The position numbers and the translations under genes were made by a program. Shown here in pieces: positions 21,518 through 28,751 of a stretch of DNA of 34,548 bases (positions are counted from its first letter, which is position 1; every line of letters begins with the position of its first letter). This DNA comes from Thermoanaerobacterales bacterium (GTDB lineage: Bacteria; Actinomycetota; Acidimicrobiia; Acidimicrobiales; JACDCH01), in assembly GCA_017577565.1 (NCBI GenBank), contig PKRH01000019.1, positions 1 through 34,548 on the forward strand. The letters run 5' to 3'. Below the pieces are notes generated by a model, which saw nothing but the letters and a program-made list of their open reading frames with translations, made no database searches and was not told the origin of the DNA.

Positions 21518-23743
21518 GTGCCGACCGTTGATCGAGTCCTGCCGTGGCGGCGCAACCAGCGCCCGCCGGCGGACGAGATCGCGCCGGTGCTGACCGCCTA
21601 CCGCCGCCGCCACCCGAAGGCGCCGACCGACCTGATCACCCGTGCCTACCTGCGGGCCGCCGAGGCCCACCGGGGGCAGACGCGCAACTCGGGCGAGCCC
21701 TACATCCAGCACCCGGTGGCCGTCGCCCGCATCATCGCCGACCTCGGCCTCGACGACGTGACCATCGCCGCCGCGCTGCTGCACGACACCGTCGAGGACA
21801 CCGGCACCACCCTCGAGGAGATCGAGCACGACTTCGGCGTCGAGGTCGCGGCGATCGTCGACGGCGTCACCAAGCTGGACCGGGTCCAGTTCGACTCGCG
21901 CGAGGCGCAGCAGGCCGCCACCATGCGGAAGATGCTGGTGGCGATGGCCCGCGACCTGCGGGTGCTGATCATCAAGCTCGCCGACCGGCTGCACAACATG
22001 CGGACCATCGCGGCGCTGCCGGCCTGGAAGCAGGACCGCATCGCCCGCGAGACGCTCGACATCTACGCGCCGCTCGCGCACCGGCTGGGGATGCAGGAGA
22101 TCAAGACCCAGCTCGAGGACCTGGCGTTCGCCGCGCTCCACCCCAAGCGGTACGCGGAGATCGACCACATGACCTGGGTGCGCACGCCGGAGCGCGACAT
22201 CTACCTCACCCAGGTGCTCGAGGAGGTGCGCCAGCGCCTCGCCGAGCTGCGCATCCCGGCCGAGGTGACGGGGCGTCCCAAGCACCTCTACTCGATCTAC
22301 GAGAAGATGGTGGTGAAGGGGCGCGAGTTCGACGAGATCTTCGACCTGGTGGGCATGCGGGTCATCGTCGACTCGGTCAAGGACTGCTACGCGGCGCTGG
22401 GCTCGATCCACGCCACGTGGAAGCCCGTGCAGGGGCGGTTCAAGGACTACATCGCCATGCCCAAGTTCAACCTGTACCAGTCCCTGCACACGACGGTGAT
22501 CGGGCCCCAGGGCAAGCCGGTCGAGGTGCAGATCCGCACCTGGGAGATGCACGCCCGGGCCGAGCAGGGCATCGCGGCGCACTGGGCCTACAAGGACCGC
22601 GAGGCCAACGTCGCCGACATGCCGTGGCTGAACCGGATCGTCGACTGGCAGTCCGAGACCAGCGACCCCGACGAGTTCATGCAGCGGCTGAAGATCGACC
22701 TCGAGCAGGACGAGGTCTTCGTCTTCACGCCCAAGGGGAAGGTCATCACCCTGCCGGTCGGGGCGACGCCCATCGACTTCGCCTACGCCATCCACACCGA
22801 GGTCGGCCACGCCTGCATCGGTGCCAAGGTCAACGGCCGGCTGGTGCCGCTCGATTCCAAGCTGCAGTCGGGCGACACGGTCGAGATCTTCACGTCCAAG
22901 GTCGAGGGCGCCGGGCCGTCGCGGGACTGGCTGCAGATCGTGGCCACCCCGCGGGCGGCGTCCAAGATCCGCCAGTGGTTCTCCCGCGAGCGCCGCGAGG
23001 ACGCCATCGAGTCGGGCCGCGAGGAGCTGATGAAGGCCCTCCGCCGCGAGGGCCTGCCGGTGCAGAAGCTGCAGTCCGGCTCGGTCCTCACCGACACGGC
23101 CAAGGCGATGAACTACGCCGACCTCGAGGCGCTCTACGCGGCCATCGGCGAGAAGCACGTCTCGGCCCAGGCCGTGGCCGCGCGCGTGTCCCGGGCGCTG
23201 CGGGACGTCGGCACCGCCGAGGAGGAGACGCTGCCCACCACCATCCGCGAGCCGCGGCGGGGCCGCCGCTCGCGGGGCCCGGCCGGCGTCCACGTCGAGG
23301 GCCTCGACGACGTGTTCGTGCGCCTGTCGCGCTGCTGCACGCCGGTGCCGGGCGACGAGATCATCGGCTTCGTCACCCGGGGCCGGGGCGTGTCGGTCCA
23401 CCGGTCCGACTGCGCCAACGCGGTGTCGCTCGTCGCCGGCCAGGCCGACCGCCTGATCGACGTCGAGTGGGACCTGGAGCCGGGCGGGGTGTTCATCGCC
23501 GCCATCGAGGTCAAGGCCTTCGACCGGGCCCGCCTCCTGCGGGACGTGACGGCCGCCTTCGCCGACCACCACGTCAACATCCTCACCTGCACGACGCAGA
23601 CCGGCTCCGACCGGGTCACGAAGATGCGCTTCGACATGGAGCTGGGCGATCCGTCCCACCTGGAGTCGCTGCTGTCGACGATCCGGGGCGTCGAGTCGGT
23701 CTACGACGCCTACCGGGTCGTCCCTGGCAAGGGCGGCAGCTGA
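21518..23743 (+). CDS. relA: Bifunctional (p)ppGpp synthetase/hydrolase, RelA/SpoT homologue
   Basis: The product has 741 residues with the full RSH layout: HD hydrolase domain with His89-Asp90 (Leu-Leu-His-Asp-Thr-Val-Glu-Asp), synthetase domain, TGS domain (about 398–460), a Cys-Cys-containing zinc-finger/RIS region near 605 and a C-terminal ACT domain (about 660–737). The synthetase loop is Arg307-Phe-Lys309-Asp310, the RxKD form of bifunctional enzymes, not the ExDD of E. coli RelA. With an intact HD site it should both make and degrade (p)ppGpp, controlling the stringent response. The GTG start has a perfect AGGAGG SD five bases upstream (21507–21512), in contrast to the SD-less genes around it. 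Confidence 0.96.
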   Translation: MPTVDRVLPWRRNQRPPADEIAPVLTAYRRRHPKAPTDLITRAYLRAAEAHRGQTRNSGEPYIQHPVAVARIIADLGLDDVTIAAALLHDTVEDTGTTLEEIEHDFGVEVAAIVDGVTKLDRVQFDSREAQQAATMRKMLVAMARDLRVLIIKLADRLHNMRTIAALPAWKQDRIARETLDIYAPLAHRLGMQEIKTQLEDLAFAALHPKRYAEIDHMTWVRTPERDIYLTQVLEEVRQRLAELRIPAEVTGRPKHLYSIYEKMVVKGREFDEIFDLVGMRVIVDSVKDCYAALGSIHATWKPVQGRFKDYIAMPKFNLYQSLHTTVIGPQGKPVEVQIRTWEMHARAEQGIAAHWAYKDREANVADMPWLNRIVDWQSETSDPDEFMQRLKIDLEQDEVFVFTPKGKVITLPVGATPIDFAYAIHTEVGHACIGAKVNGRLVPLDSKLQSGDTVEIFTSKVEGAGPSRDWLQIVATPRAASKIRQWFSRERREDAIESGREELMKALRREGLPVQKLQSGSVLTDTAKAMNYADLEALYAAIGEKHVSAQAVAARVSRALRDVGTAEEETLPTTIREPRRGRRSRGPAGVHVEGLDDVFVRLSRCCTPVPGDEIIGFVTRGRGVSVHRSDCANAVSLVAGQADRLIDVEWDLEPGGVFIAAIEVKAFDRARLLRDVTAAFADHHVNILTCTTQTGSDRVTKMRFDMELGDPSHLESLLSTIRGVESVYDAYRVVPGKGGS

Positions 23744-23797
23744 CCCCCGCGTCGCCCGTCGGCGGTTGCTGCCGCCCGCCGGCGCGGTCCGTGGGCC

Positions 23798-24400
23798 TCA
23801 GCCCATCTCGTCGCTCGTGCGGTCGAGCTCGACGATGCGGCAGGAGAAGGAGCCCTCGCCTTCCGGGGGCTCGGTGAGCGAGTTCGCCTCGGCGGTCGTC
23901 GACTGGCCCGGCTCCAGCCCGTTGACGAACACCGGGGACGACGTGAGCTGCTCCGTCCCGTCCGGGGTCTCGAACGCGACCTCCATCATGTAGTTCGAGC
24001 GCTCCGAGCTGTCGTTGGTCACCGAGATCCTGGCCACCATGAAGCCGACCTCGTCGACGGTGCACTCGGAGATCGTCGCGTCGTCGACCTCGTCGGCCTC
24101 GCCCTCGGTGTCGTCGCCGTCGCCGTCCGACCCGCTCTGCTGCTCGGTCCGGTCGCCGGAGCCGGTGGCGGTGTCGTCGTCATCGTCGTCGCTGGACGCG
24201 ATCGCGGCGATGACGGCGATGATCACGACGACCACCAGCGCGCCGATCAAGGCGAGGGCGATCACCATCGCCCGGCCGCACCCTCCCCGCTTCTGCGGCG
24301 GCGGGTACGGCGGCTGCTGGCCGCCGGGGTAGGGCGGCTGCCCGTACTGGCCCTCGCCGCCCGTCGGCGGTGGGGGCGGCGGGGGTGTCTGGTCGGACAC
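23798..24400 (-). CDS. Membrane-anchored protein with FxLYD-like extracellular domain
   Basis: The product has 200 residues. A Pro/Gly/Gln/Tyr-rich cytoplasmic N-terminus (1–38) precedes one membrane helix (about 44–68), an acidic Asp/Gly/Ser-rich linker (69–108) and a C-terminal beta domain (109–200). The C-terminal part resembles FxLYD domains: Val-Thr-Asn-Asp-Ser-Ser-Glu-Arg-Ser-Asn-Tyr, then a strand with Thr-Pro-Asp-Gly-Thr, then Gly-Leu-Glu-Pro-Gly-Gln-Ser. Cys113 and Cys187 probably form a disulfide outside the cell. This architecture is common in actinobacteria and its function is unknown. The GTG at 24400 is well supported by AAGGAGGG six bases upstream (24407–24414). Confidence 0.83.
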   Translation of the reverse strand: MSDQTPPPPPPPTGGEGQYGQPPYPGGQQPPYPPPQKRGGCGRAMVIALALIGALVVVVIIAVIAAIASSDDDDDDTATGSGDRTEQQSGSDGDGDDTEGEADEVDDATISECTVDEVGFMVARISVTNDSSERSNYMMEVAFETPDGTEQLTSSPVFVNGLEPGQSTTAEANSLTEPPEGEGSFSCRIVELDRTSDEMG

Positions 24401-24422
24401 GGTTCGCCCTCCTTGCGTTGGT

Positions 24423-24442
24423 GTCGACGCGATCGGGTCGAC
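24423..24442. promoter_or_regulatory. Near-perfect 20-bp palindrome, possible operator
   Basis: Two GTCGAC arms (24423–24428 and 24437–24442) flank a central GATC. Only one symmetric pair mismatches. It lies between the predicted promoter and the SD of the FxLYD-like gene, a typical place for a repressor dimer. Confidence 0.4.
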
Positions 24443-24461
24443 TCACCACTGTCCGTGGCAT

Positions 24462-24467
24462 ACCGTA
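24462..24467 (-). promoter_or_regulatory. Putative -10 box (TACGGT) of the FxLYD-like gene
   Basis: The reverse strand reads TACGGT about 60 bases upstream of the GTG at 24400, giving a leader that holds the 20-bp palindrome and the SD. A TACCGT on the plus strand shares most of the same bases. No -35 is evident. Confidence 0.3.
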
Positions 24468-24537
24468 CACCACAGGGGGTGGTCGCGCTCTCCGTCGTCG
24501 ATTGCCACGGAGCGCTGGTCTGCGCCCCGGGGGCGGC

Positions 24538-24543
24538 GGGTAC
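24538..24543 (+). promoter_or_regulatory. Possible stress-sigma -10 (GGGTAC) of csbD
   Basis: GGGTAC lies about 60 bases before the csbD ATG, and GGTCTG (24517–24522) is 15 bases upstream. This loosely resembles the GTTT/GGGTAT pattern of SigB/SigF-type stress sigma factors, which control csbD in Bacillus. The match is imperfect and could be chance. Confidence 0.22.
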
Positions 24544-24602
24544 CTCTGCTGGGTCGGCGGCGCGACCCGCGTGTCGCCGGAGCGACCTCCGGGAGGAGAC
24601 GC

Positions 24603-24779
24603 ATGGCCGACGACAAGATCGACAAGGCGAAGGGGCGCGCCAAGGAGGCGATGGGCGACCTGAGCGGCGACCGCGACCTCCAGCGCGAGGGCAAGGTGGA
24701 CCGGGCCGCGGGCGGCATGAAGGAGAAGCTCGACCAGGTCACCGACAAGGTGAAGGGGATGTTCCGGCGCGACCACTGA
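24603..24779 (+). CDS. CsbD-family small stress protein
   Basis: The product has 58 residues and is very hydrophilic. It begins Met-Ala-Asp-Asp-Lys-Ile-Asp-Lys-Ala-Lys-Gly-Arg-Ala-Lys-Glu-Ala and shows the family pattern of Gly-Asp-Leu-Ser-Gly-Asp, a middle Gln-Arg-Glu-Gly-Lys-Val-Asp and a final Lys-Val-Lys-Gly helix. CsbD proteins are general-stress proteins of unknown biochemical role, often SigB-controlled. The ATG has a GGAGG SD six bases upstream (24592–24596). A 6-bp hairpin (CCGGAG/CTCCGG, 24577–24592) touches the SD. The gene is divergent from the FxLYD-like gene and is followed by a strong hairpin, so it is probably a single-gene unit. Confidence 0.88.
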   Translation: MADDKIDKAKGRAKEAMGDLSGDRDLQREGKVDRAAGGMKEKLDQVTDKVKGMFRRDH

Positions 24780-24797
24780 GCGCCTGAGACCGCGGCG

Positions 24798-24833
24798 ACG
24801 GCGGGCGGCGCCCACCCCGGTGCCGCCCGCCGT
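24798..24833 (+). terminator. Strong hairpin terminator after csbD
   Basis: ACGGCGGGCGGC (24798–24809) and GCCGCCCGCCGT (24822–24833) form a perfect 12-bp stem that can extend inward by a G-T wobble and two more pairs. It lies 18 bases after the csbD stop and 30 bases before the hisS -10-like box. It lacks a T-tract. Confidence 0.68.
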
Positions 24834-24863
24834 TCGCGGTTCGGCCGGCGGAGCGGCTGGCAC

Positions 24864-24869
24864 TAGCCT
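24864..24869 (+). promoter_or_regulatory. Putative -10 box (TAGCCT) of hisS–aspS
   Basis: TAGCCT ends 9 bases before the ATG at 24879, with no SD between. It matches the boxes of rarA, yajC and the EF-G-like gene. Confidence 0.45.
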
Positions 24870-24878
24870 CGCTCCGTC

Positions 24879-26138
24879 ATGTCCGAGACGTTCCGCGCCC
24901 CCATCGGCACCCAGGACGTCCTGCCCCCGGACTCCCACCGGTGGCAGATCCTGGTGTCCACGTTCGCCGACGTCGCGGCGCGCTACGGGTACGGGCTGGT
25001 GCACGGGCCGATGTTCGAGGACATCGGCGTCTTCCTGCGGCTCGGCGCCGGCACCGACGTGGTGCGCAAGGAGATGTACGACTTCCACGACAAGGGCGAC
25101 CGCCACGTCGCCCTCCGGCCCGAGGCGACGGCGTCGGTGGCGCGGGCCTACGTGCAGCACCGCCCGGTCACGCCCTGGAAGGTGTGGTGCGTCACGCCGG
25201 TCTTCCGCTACGAGCGCCCCCAGGCCGGACGGCTGCGCCAGCACCACCAGGTCGACGTCGAGGTGCTGGGCGAGGCCGACCCCGACGTCGACGTCGAGGT
25301 CATCGCCCTGGGGGCCGACTACCTGGCGGCCCTCGGGCTGCGGCGCTGGCGCCTCGTGATCAACACCATGGGCACCCCGGCCGACCGGGCCGCCTACGCC
25401 CGGACGCTGACCGAGTGGCTGCGCGACCGAGCCGCCGACCTGCCGGCCGAGGACCGGGAGAAGGTCGAGAGCCACCCGCTGCGGGTCCTCGACTCCAAGC
25501 GGCCGGAGACGCAGGAGGTCGTGGCCGACGCACCCCGGATCGCCGACGTCCTCGACCAGGGCTCCCGGGACCACTTCGCCCGGGTGCAGGAGGGCCTGCG
25601 GGCCCTCGGCATCCCCTTCGAGATCGACGTCCGGCTCGTGCGGGGCCTCGACTACTACACGCACACGCTCTTCGAGTTCCAGAGCGAGGCCCTCGAGACC
25701 GCGCAGTCGACGGTCATCGGCGGCGGCCGCTACGACGGCCTGGTCGAGCAGCTGGGCGGTCCGCCCACCCCCGGCATCGGGTTCGGGTCGGGCATCGAGC
25801 GCATGCTGCTGGCCTGCGACGCCGAGGGCGTGCTCCCGCCCCCGGAGTCCGTGCTCGACGTGTTCGTCGTCGACGTCACCGGCGGGGCGGCGGCCCGCGA
25901 CCTGGCGCAGGAGCTGCGGGCCGCCGGCCTGCGCACCGACCGGGCCTTCGGCGGGCGGTCGATGAAGGCGCAGATGAAGGTCGCCGGCCGGTCCGGCGCC
26001 CGGGTGGCGGTGATCGTCGGCGAGCAGGAGCTCGCCGAGGGGACGGCCACCGTGCGCGACCTGCGCCTCGGTGAGCAGCAGACCGTCCCGCGCGACGAGC
26101 TGGTCGCGCGGGTCCGGAGGATGGTGGAGGCAGAGTGA
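24879..26138 (+). CDS. hisS: Histidyl-tRNA synthetase
   Basis: The product has 419 residues, a class II synthetase. Class II motif 2 (Phe-Arg-Tyr-Glu-Arg-Pro-Gln-Ala-Gly-Arg) is clear, as are the histidine-specific Arg-Gly-Leu-Asp-Tyr-Tyr-Thr segment, the Gly-Gly-Gly-Arg-Tyr-Asp-Gly-Leu block and motif 3 (Gly-Ile-Gly-Phe-Gly-Ser-Gly-Ile-Glu-Arg). The C-terminal 90 or so residues form the anticodon-binding domain. Its TGA overlaps the aspS GTG, so the two synthetases are translationally coupled, an order also found in many Gram-positive bacteria. Confidence 0.96.
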   Translation: MSETFRAPIGTQDVLPPDSHRWQILVSTFADVAARYGYGLVHGPMFEDIGVFLRLGAGTDVVRKEMYDFHDKGDRHVALRPEATASVARAYVQHRPVTPWKVWCVTPVFRYERPQAGRLRQHHQVDVEVLGEADPDVDVEVIALGADYLAALGLRRWRLVINTMGTPADRAAYARTLTEWLRDRAADLPAEDREKVESHPLRVLDSKRPETQEVVADAPRIADVLDQGSRDHFARVQEGLRALGIPFEIDVRLVRGLDYYTHTLFEFQSEALETAQSTVIGGGRYDGLVEQLGGPPTPGIGFGSGIERMLLACDAEGVLPPPESVLDVFVVDVTGGAAARDLAQELRAAGLRTDRAFGGRSMKAQMKVAGRSGARVAVIVGEQELAEGTATVRDLRLGEQQTVPRDELVARVRRMVEAE

Positions 26139-27889
26139 CCGAGTACCCCCCGGCCTGGGGCATGCGCACGCACTGGTGCGGCGAGCTGCGCCCGGCCCAC
26201 GCAGGCCAGACCGTGTCGCTGTGCGGCTGGGTCGCCCGCCGCCGCGAGCACGGCGAGCACCTCGCGTTCATCGACCTGCGCGACCGCGAGGGCATCGTCC
26301 AGTGCGTCGTGGACGGCTCGGTCGACGTGCGCAACGAGTGGGTGGTGCGCGTCACCGGCGTCGTCCGCATCCGGCCCGAGGGCACCGCCAACCCCGACCT
26401 GGCCACCGGCGAGGTCGAGGTCGGGGACTGCACGGTCGAGGTCCTGAGCACGGCCGAGCCGCCGCCGTTCCCGGTCGACGACCGCATCGAGGCCGACGAG
26501 GCCGTCCGGCTCCGCCACCGCTACGTCGACCTGCGCCGCAGCCGCATGCAGCGCAACCTCCGGGCCCGGGCGGTGGCCAACAGCGCCCTCCGGCGCTCGA
26601 TGGAGGAGCAGGGCTTCATCGAGATCGAGACGCCCATGCTCATCGCCTCGACGCCCGAGGGCGCCCGGGACTTCGTCGTGCCCTCGCGCCTGCAGCCGGG
26701 CAGCTTCTACGCGCTCCCGCAGAGCCCCCAGCTGTTCAAGCAGCTCACGATGGTCGGGGGGATCGACCGCTACTACCAGATCGCCCGCTGCCTGCGCGAC
26801 GAGGACCTCCGCGCCGACCGGCAGTTCGAGTTCATGCAGCTCGACGTCGAGGCCAGCTTCGTCGGGCAGGACGAGATCATCGCCTGCATCTCCGAGGCGA
26901 TCCGGGCCTGCACCCGCGCCGTCACCGGCACGGAGCTCGGCGAGATCCCCCGCATGAGCTGGCACGAGGCCATGGAGCGCTACGGCTCCGACAAGCCCGA
27001 CGTGCGCTTCGGCATGGAGCTGGTCGAGCTCACCGAGGTCTTCGCCGCCACCGGCTTCAAGGCCTTCGCCGGCCAGGTGGTCAAGGGCATCCGGGTGCCG
27101 GGCGGGGCCGAGCTGTCACGCAAGCGGCTCGACGACCTCACCGACAAGGCCAAGCGGTGGGGCGCCAAGGGCCTCGTGTGGATGCGGGTCCAGGAGGAGT
27201 CGCTCGACAGCCCGGTCGCCAAGTTCCTCACCGACGACGAGCTGGCCGGCATCCGGCGGGCGCTGGAGGCCACCCCGGGCGACCTCCTCCTGCTGGTGGC
27301 CGACGAGCGGCGGGTCGTGCAGCACGTCCTCGGGCTGCTGCGCCTCGAGCTGGGACGGCCCCCGCTCACCGAGGGCGGCCTCAACTACCTGTGGGTCGTC
27401 GACTTCCCGCTCTTCGAGGGGATCGACGACGACGGCCGGCCGGTGCCGGCCCACCACCCCTTCACGATGCCCCACCCCGACGACCTCGACCTGCTGACCT
27501 CCGGCGACCCCGAGGACCTGCTGCGGGTCCGGTCCCAGGCCTACGACCTGGTGCTCAACGGGTGGGAGCTCGGGTCGGGCTCGGTGCGGATCCACCGCCG
27601 GGACGTCCAGCAGACCATCTTCGGCCTGCTCGGCATCGACGAGGAGGAGGCACGGGCCCGCTTCGGCTTCCTGCTCGACGCCTTCCGCTACGGGGCGCCG
27701 CCGCACGCCGGGTTCGCGTTCGGCATCGACCGGCTGGTCGCGCTGCTGGTCGGCGAGGAGAACATCCGCGAGGTCATCGCCTTCCCGAAGACGCAGTCGG
27801 GCGCCGACCCCCTCACGAACGCGCCGTCGCCCGTCGACCCGAAGGTGCTGGCCGAGCTGGGCCTGCGGGTGCTGCCGCCCAGCGGCTGA
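26135..27889 (+). CDS. aspS: Aspartyl-tRNA synthetase, probably non-discriminating (Asp/Asn)
   Basis: The product has 584 residues, the bacterial type with a GAD insertion. The N-terminal OB anticodon domain has Gly-Trp-Val-Ala-Arg-Arg-Arg-Glu-His39-Gly. Class II motif 2 is near Tyr-Gln-Ile-Ala-Arg-Cys-Leu-Arg-Asp-Glu-Asp, and motif 3 is Gly-Phe-Ala-Phe-Gly-Ile-Asp-Arg. His at position 39 aligns with the His of Pseudomonas and mycobacterial enzymes that also charge tRNA-Asn; discriminating enzymes such as E. coli AspRS have Leu. Asn-tRNA would then need GatCAB (inference). The GTG start has GGAGG four bases upstream and overlaps hisS; an ATG ten codons in (26162) lacks an SD. Confidence 0.95.
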   Translation: MTEYPPAWGMRTHWCGELRPAHAGQTVSLCGWVARRREHGEHLAFIDLRDREGIVQCVVDGSVDVRNEWVVRVTGVVRIRPEGTANPDLATGEVEVGDCTVEVLSTAEPPPFPVDDRIEADEAVRLRHRYVDLRRSRMQRNLRARAVANSALRRSMEEQGFIEIETPMLIASTPEGARDFVVPSRLQPGSFYALPQSPQLFKQLTMVGGIDRYYQIARCLRDEDLRADRQFEFMQLDVEASFVGQDEIIACISEAIRACTRAVTGTELGEIPRMSWHEAMERYGSDKPDVRFGMELVELTEVFAATGFKAFAGQVVKGIRVPGGAELSRKRLDDLTDKAKRWGAKGLVWMRVQEESLDSPVAKFLTDDELAGIRRALEATPGDLLLLVADERRVVQHVLGLLRLELGRPPLTEGGLNYLWVVDFPLFEGIDDDGRPVPAHHPFTMPHPDDLDLLTSGDPEDLLRVRSQAYDLVLNGWELGSGSVRIHRRDVQQTIFGLLGIDEEEARARFGFLLDAFRYGAPPHAGFAFGIDRLVALLVGEENIREVIAFPKTQSGADPLTNAPSPVDPKVLAELGLRVLPPSG

Positions 27890-27930
27890 CGCGGCCGGGC
27901 CGGGGACGGTCCCGGGACGGCGACCCGCCC

Positions 27931-28668
27931 TCAGAGCCGGTCGAGGAGCGCGGCGAGCACCTCGGCGACGTCGTCGCGCCGCCGCTGCCAGCGCCCCGCG
28001 GCCACCCGGATGCCACCCCCGCCGACGACCGCGCCCGCGGGCAGGGCGCCGATGACCAGCGCCGGCTCGGCCAGCACGGCGCCGAGCAGCCCGGTGGCGA
28101 CCGCGACCGCCGAGCCCACGGCCGCGCCGCCGGCGACGGCGTTGGCCCGGCTGGTCGCCAGCTCGGCCTCGATGCGCACGAGCGTGCGCTCGTCGTCGGC
28201 CGGGGTGACGAGGACGTCGACGGTGCGGAGGCCGTCGAGCTTGATGGCGCCGGCGAAGTCGAGGTTGCGGCGCAGGCTGGCGACGAGGTCGGTGCGCTGG
28301 CGGTAGAGCGACCGGTCGCCGGCCCGCCGGCGCAGCTCGAGCATCTGGGTCCGCAGGAAGCGGTCGATGTGCGCCAGCGCGGCCTCGGGCGGCGTGGCGA
28401 CGAGGCGCTGCTCGCCCACGACCCGGGAGGTGGCGGCCCGGCGCCGCCCCGTTCCCTCGGCCGGGAGCACCCCGGCCCGCAGCTCGGCGACGGCCTGGCG
28501 GACGGCCGCCGGCGACAGACCGACCTCGCGGGCCGCCTCCTCGACCGCGGCGGGCTCGTAGCCGTCGGGGGGCGGGCCCCCGGCCGCCGCGTCCAGCTCG
28601 GCCGCCCGGCGCAGGACCAGGGCGACCTCGTCGCGGCTCAACCGCGGGCTGCGGCGCAGGTCGGTCAC
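27931..28668 (-). CDS. Unrecognised protein with a C-terminal hydrophobic hairpin
   Basis: From the GTG at 28668 the product has 245 residues. The N-terminal 65 residues form a helical module (Leu-Ser-Arg-Asp-Glu-Val-x-x-Val-Leu-Arg-Arg-Ala-Ala-Glu-Leu, then Ala-Arg-Glu-Val-Gly-Leu-Ser-Pro-Ala-Ala-Val) that recalls short helix-turn-helix-like modules found at the start of several uncharacterised actinobacterial membrane proteins. A mixed middle domain (80–172) follows, then an Ala/Gly/Val-rich stretch (about 176–224) that could be two membrane helices, then a short charged tail. I do not recognise the family. The frame is open to 28758 but would overlap rarA; the GTG at 28668 has only a weak GAGAGAA upstream, so the start is uncertain. 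It converges with aspS, 41 bases away. Confidence 0.72.
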   Translation of the reverse strand: MTDLRRSPRLSRDEVALVLRRAAELDAAAGGPPPDGYEPAAVEEAAREVGLSPAAVRQAVAELRAGVLPAEGTGRRRAATSRVVGEQRLVATPPEAALAHIDRFLRTQMLELRRRAGDRSLYRQRTDLVASLRRNLDFAGAIKLDGLRTVDVLVTPADDERTLVRIEAELATSRANAVAGGAAVGSAVAVATGLLGAVLAEPALVIGALPAGAVVGGGGIRVAAGRWQRRRDDVAEVLAALLDRL

Positions 28669-28738
28669 CCGGCCATTCTCTCGCGACCGACCCCGGGCAC
28701 AACCGGCGGCGCCGGGCCGGAGGGGGGTGCCGGATCGG

Positions 28739-28744
28739 TAGCCT
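28739..28744 (+). promoter_or_regulatory. Putative -10 box (TAGCCT) of rarA
   Basis: TAGCCT ends 7 bases before the ATG at 28752, with no SD between, consistent with leaderless transcription. The gene on the other strand begins about 70 bases away. Confidence 0.45.
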
Positions 28745-28751
28745 CGCCCCG

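Noticed and set aside
21290..23659. 789-residue reverse-strand open frame opposite relA
   Set aside because: It is an antisense shadow in very GC-rich DNA with no motif of its own.
23744..23797. Hairpin GGCGG/CCGCC between relA and the convergent FxLYD-like gene
   Set aside because: The 5-bp stem with no supporting features is not distinguishable from background in DNA of this composition.
24401..24602. Possible tRNA or small RNA gene in the largest non-coding gap
   Set aside because: There is no cloverleaf, no T-loop consensus and no CCA end; the gap is better explained as a divergent control region.
27890..27930. Hairpin CCGGG/CCCGG between aspS and the convergent gene
   Set aside because: The stem is only 5 bp and such short GC repeats are frequent here, so I do not call a terminator.
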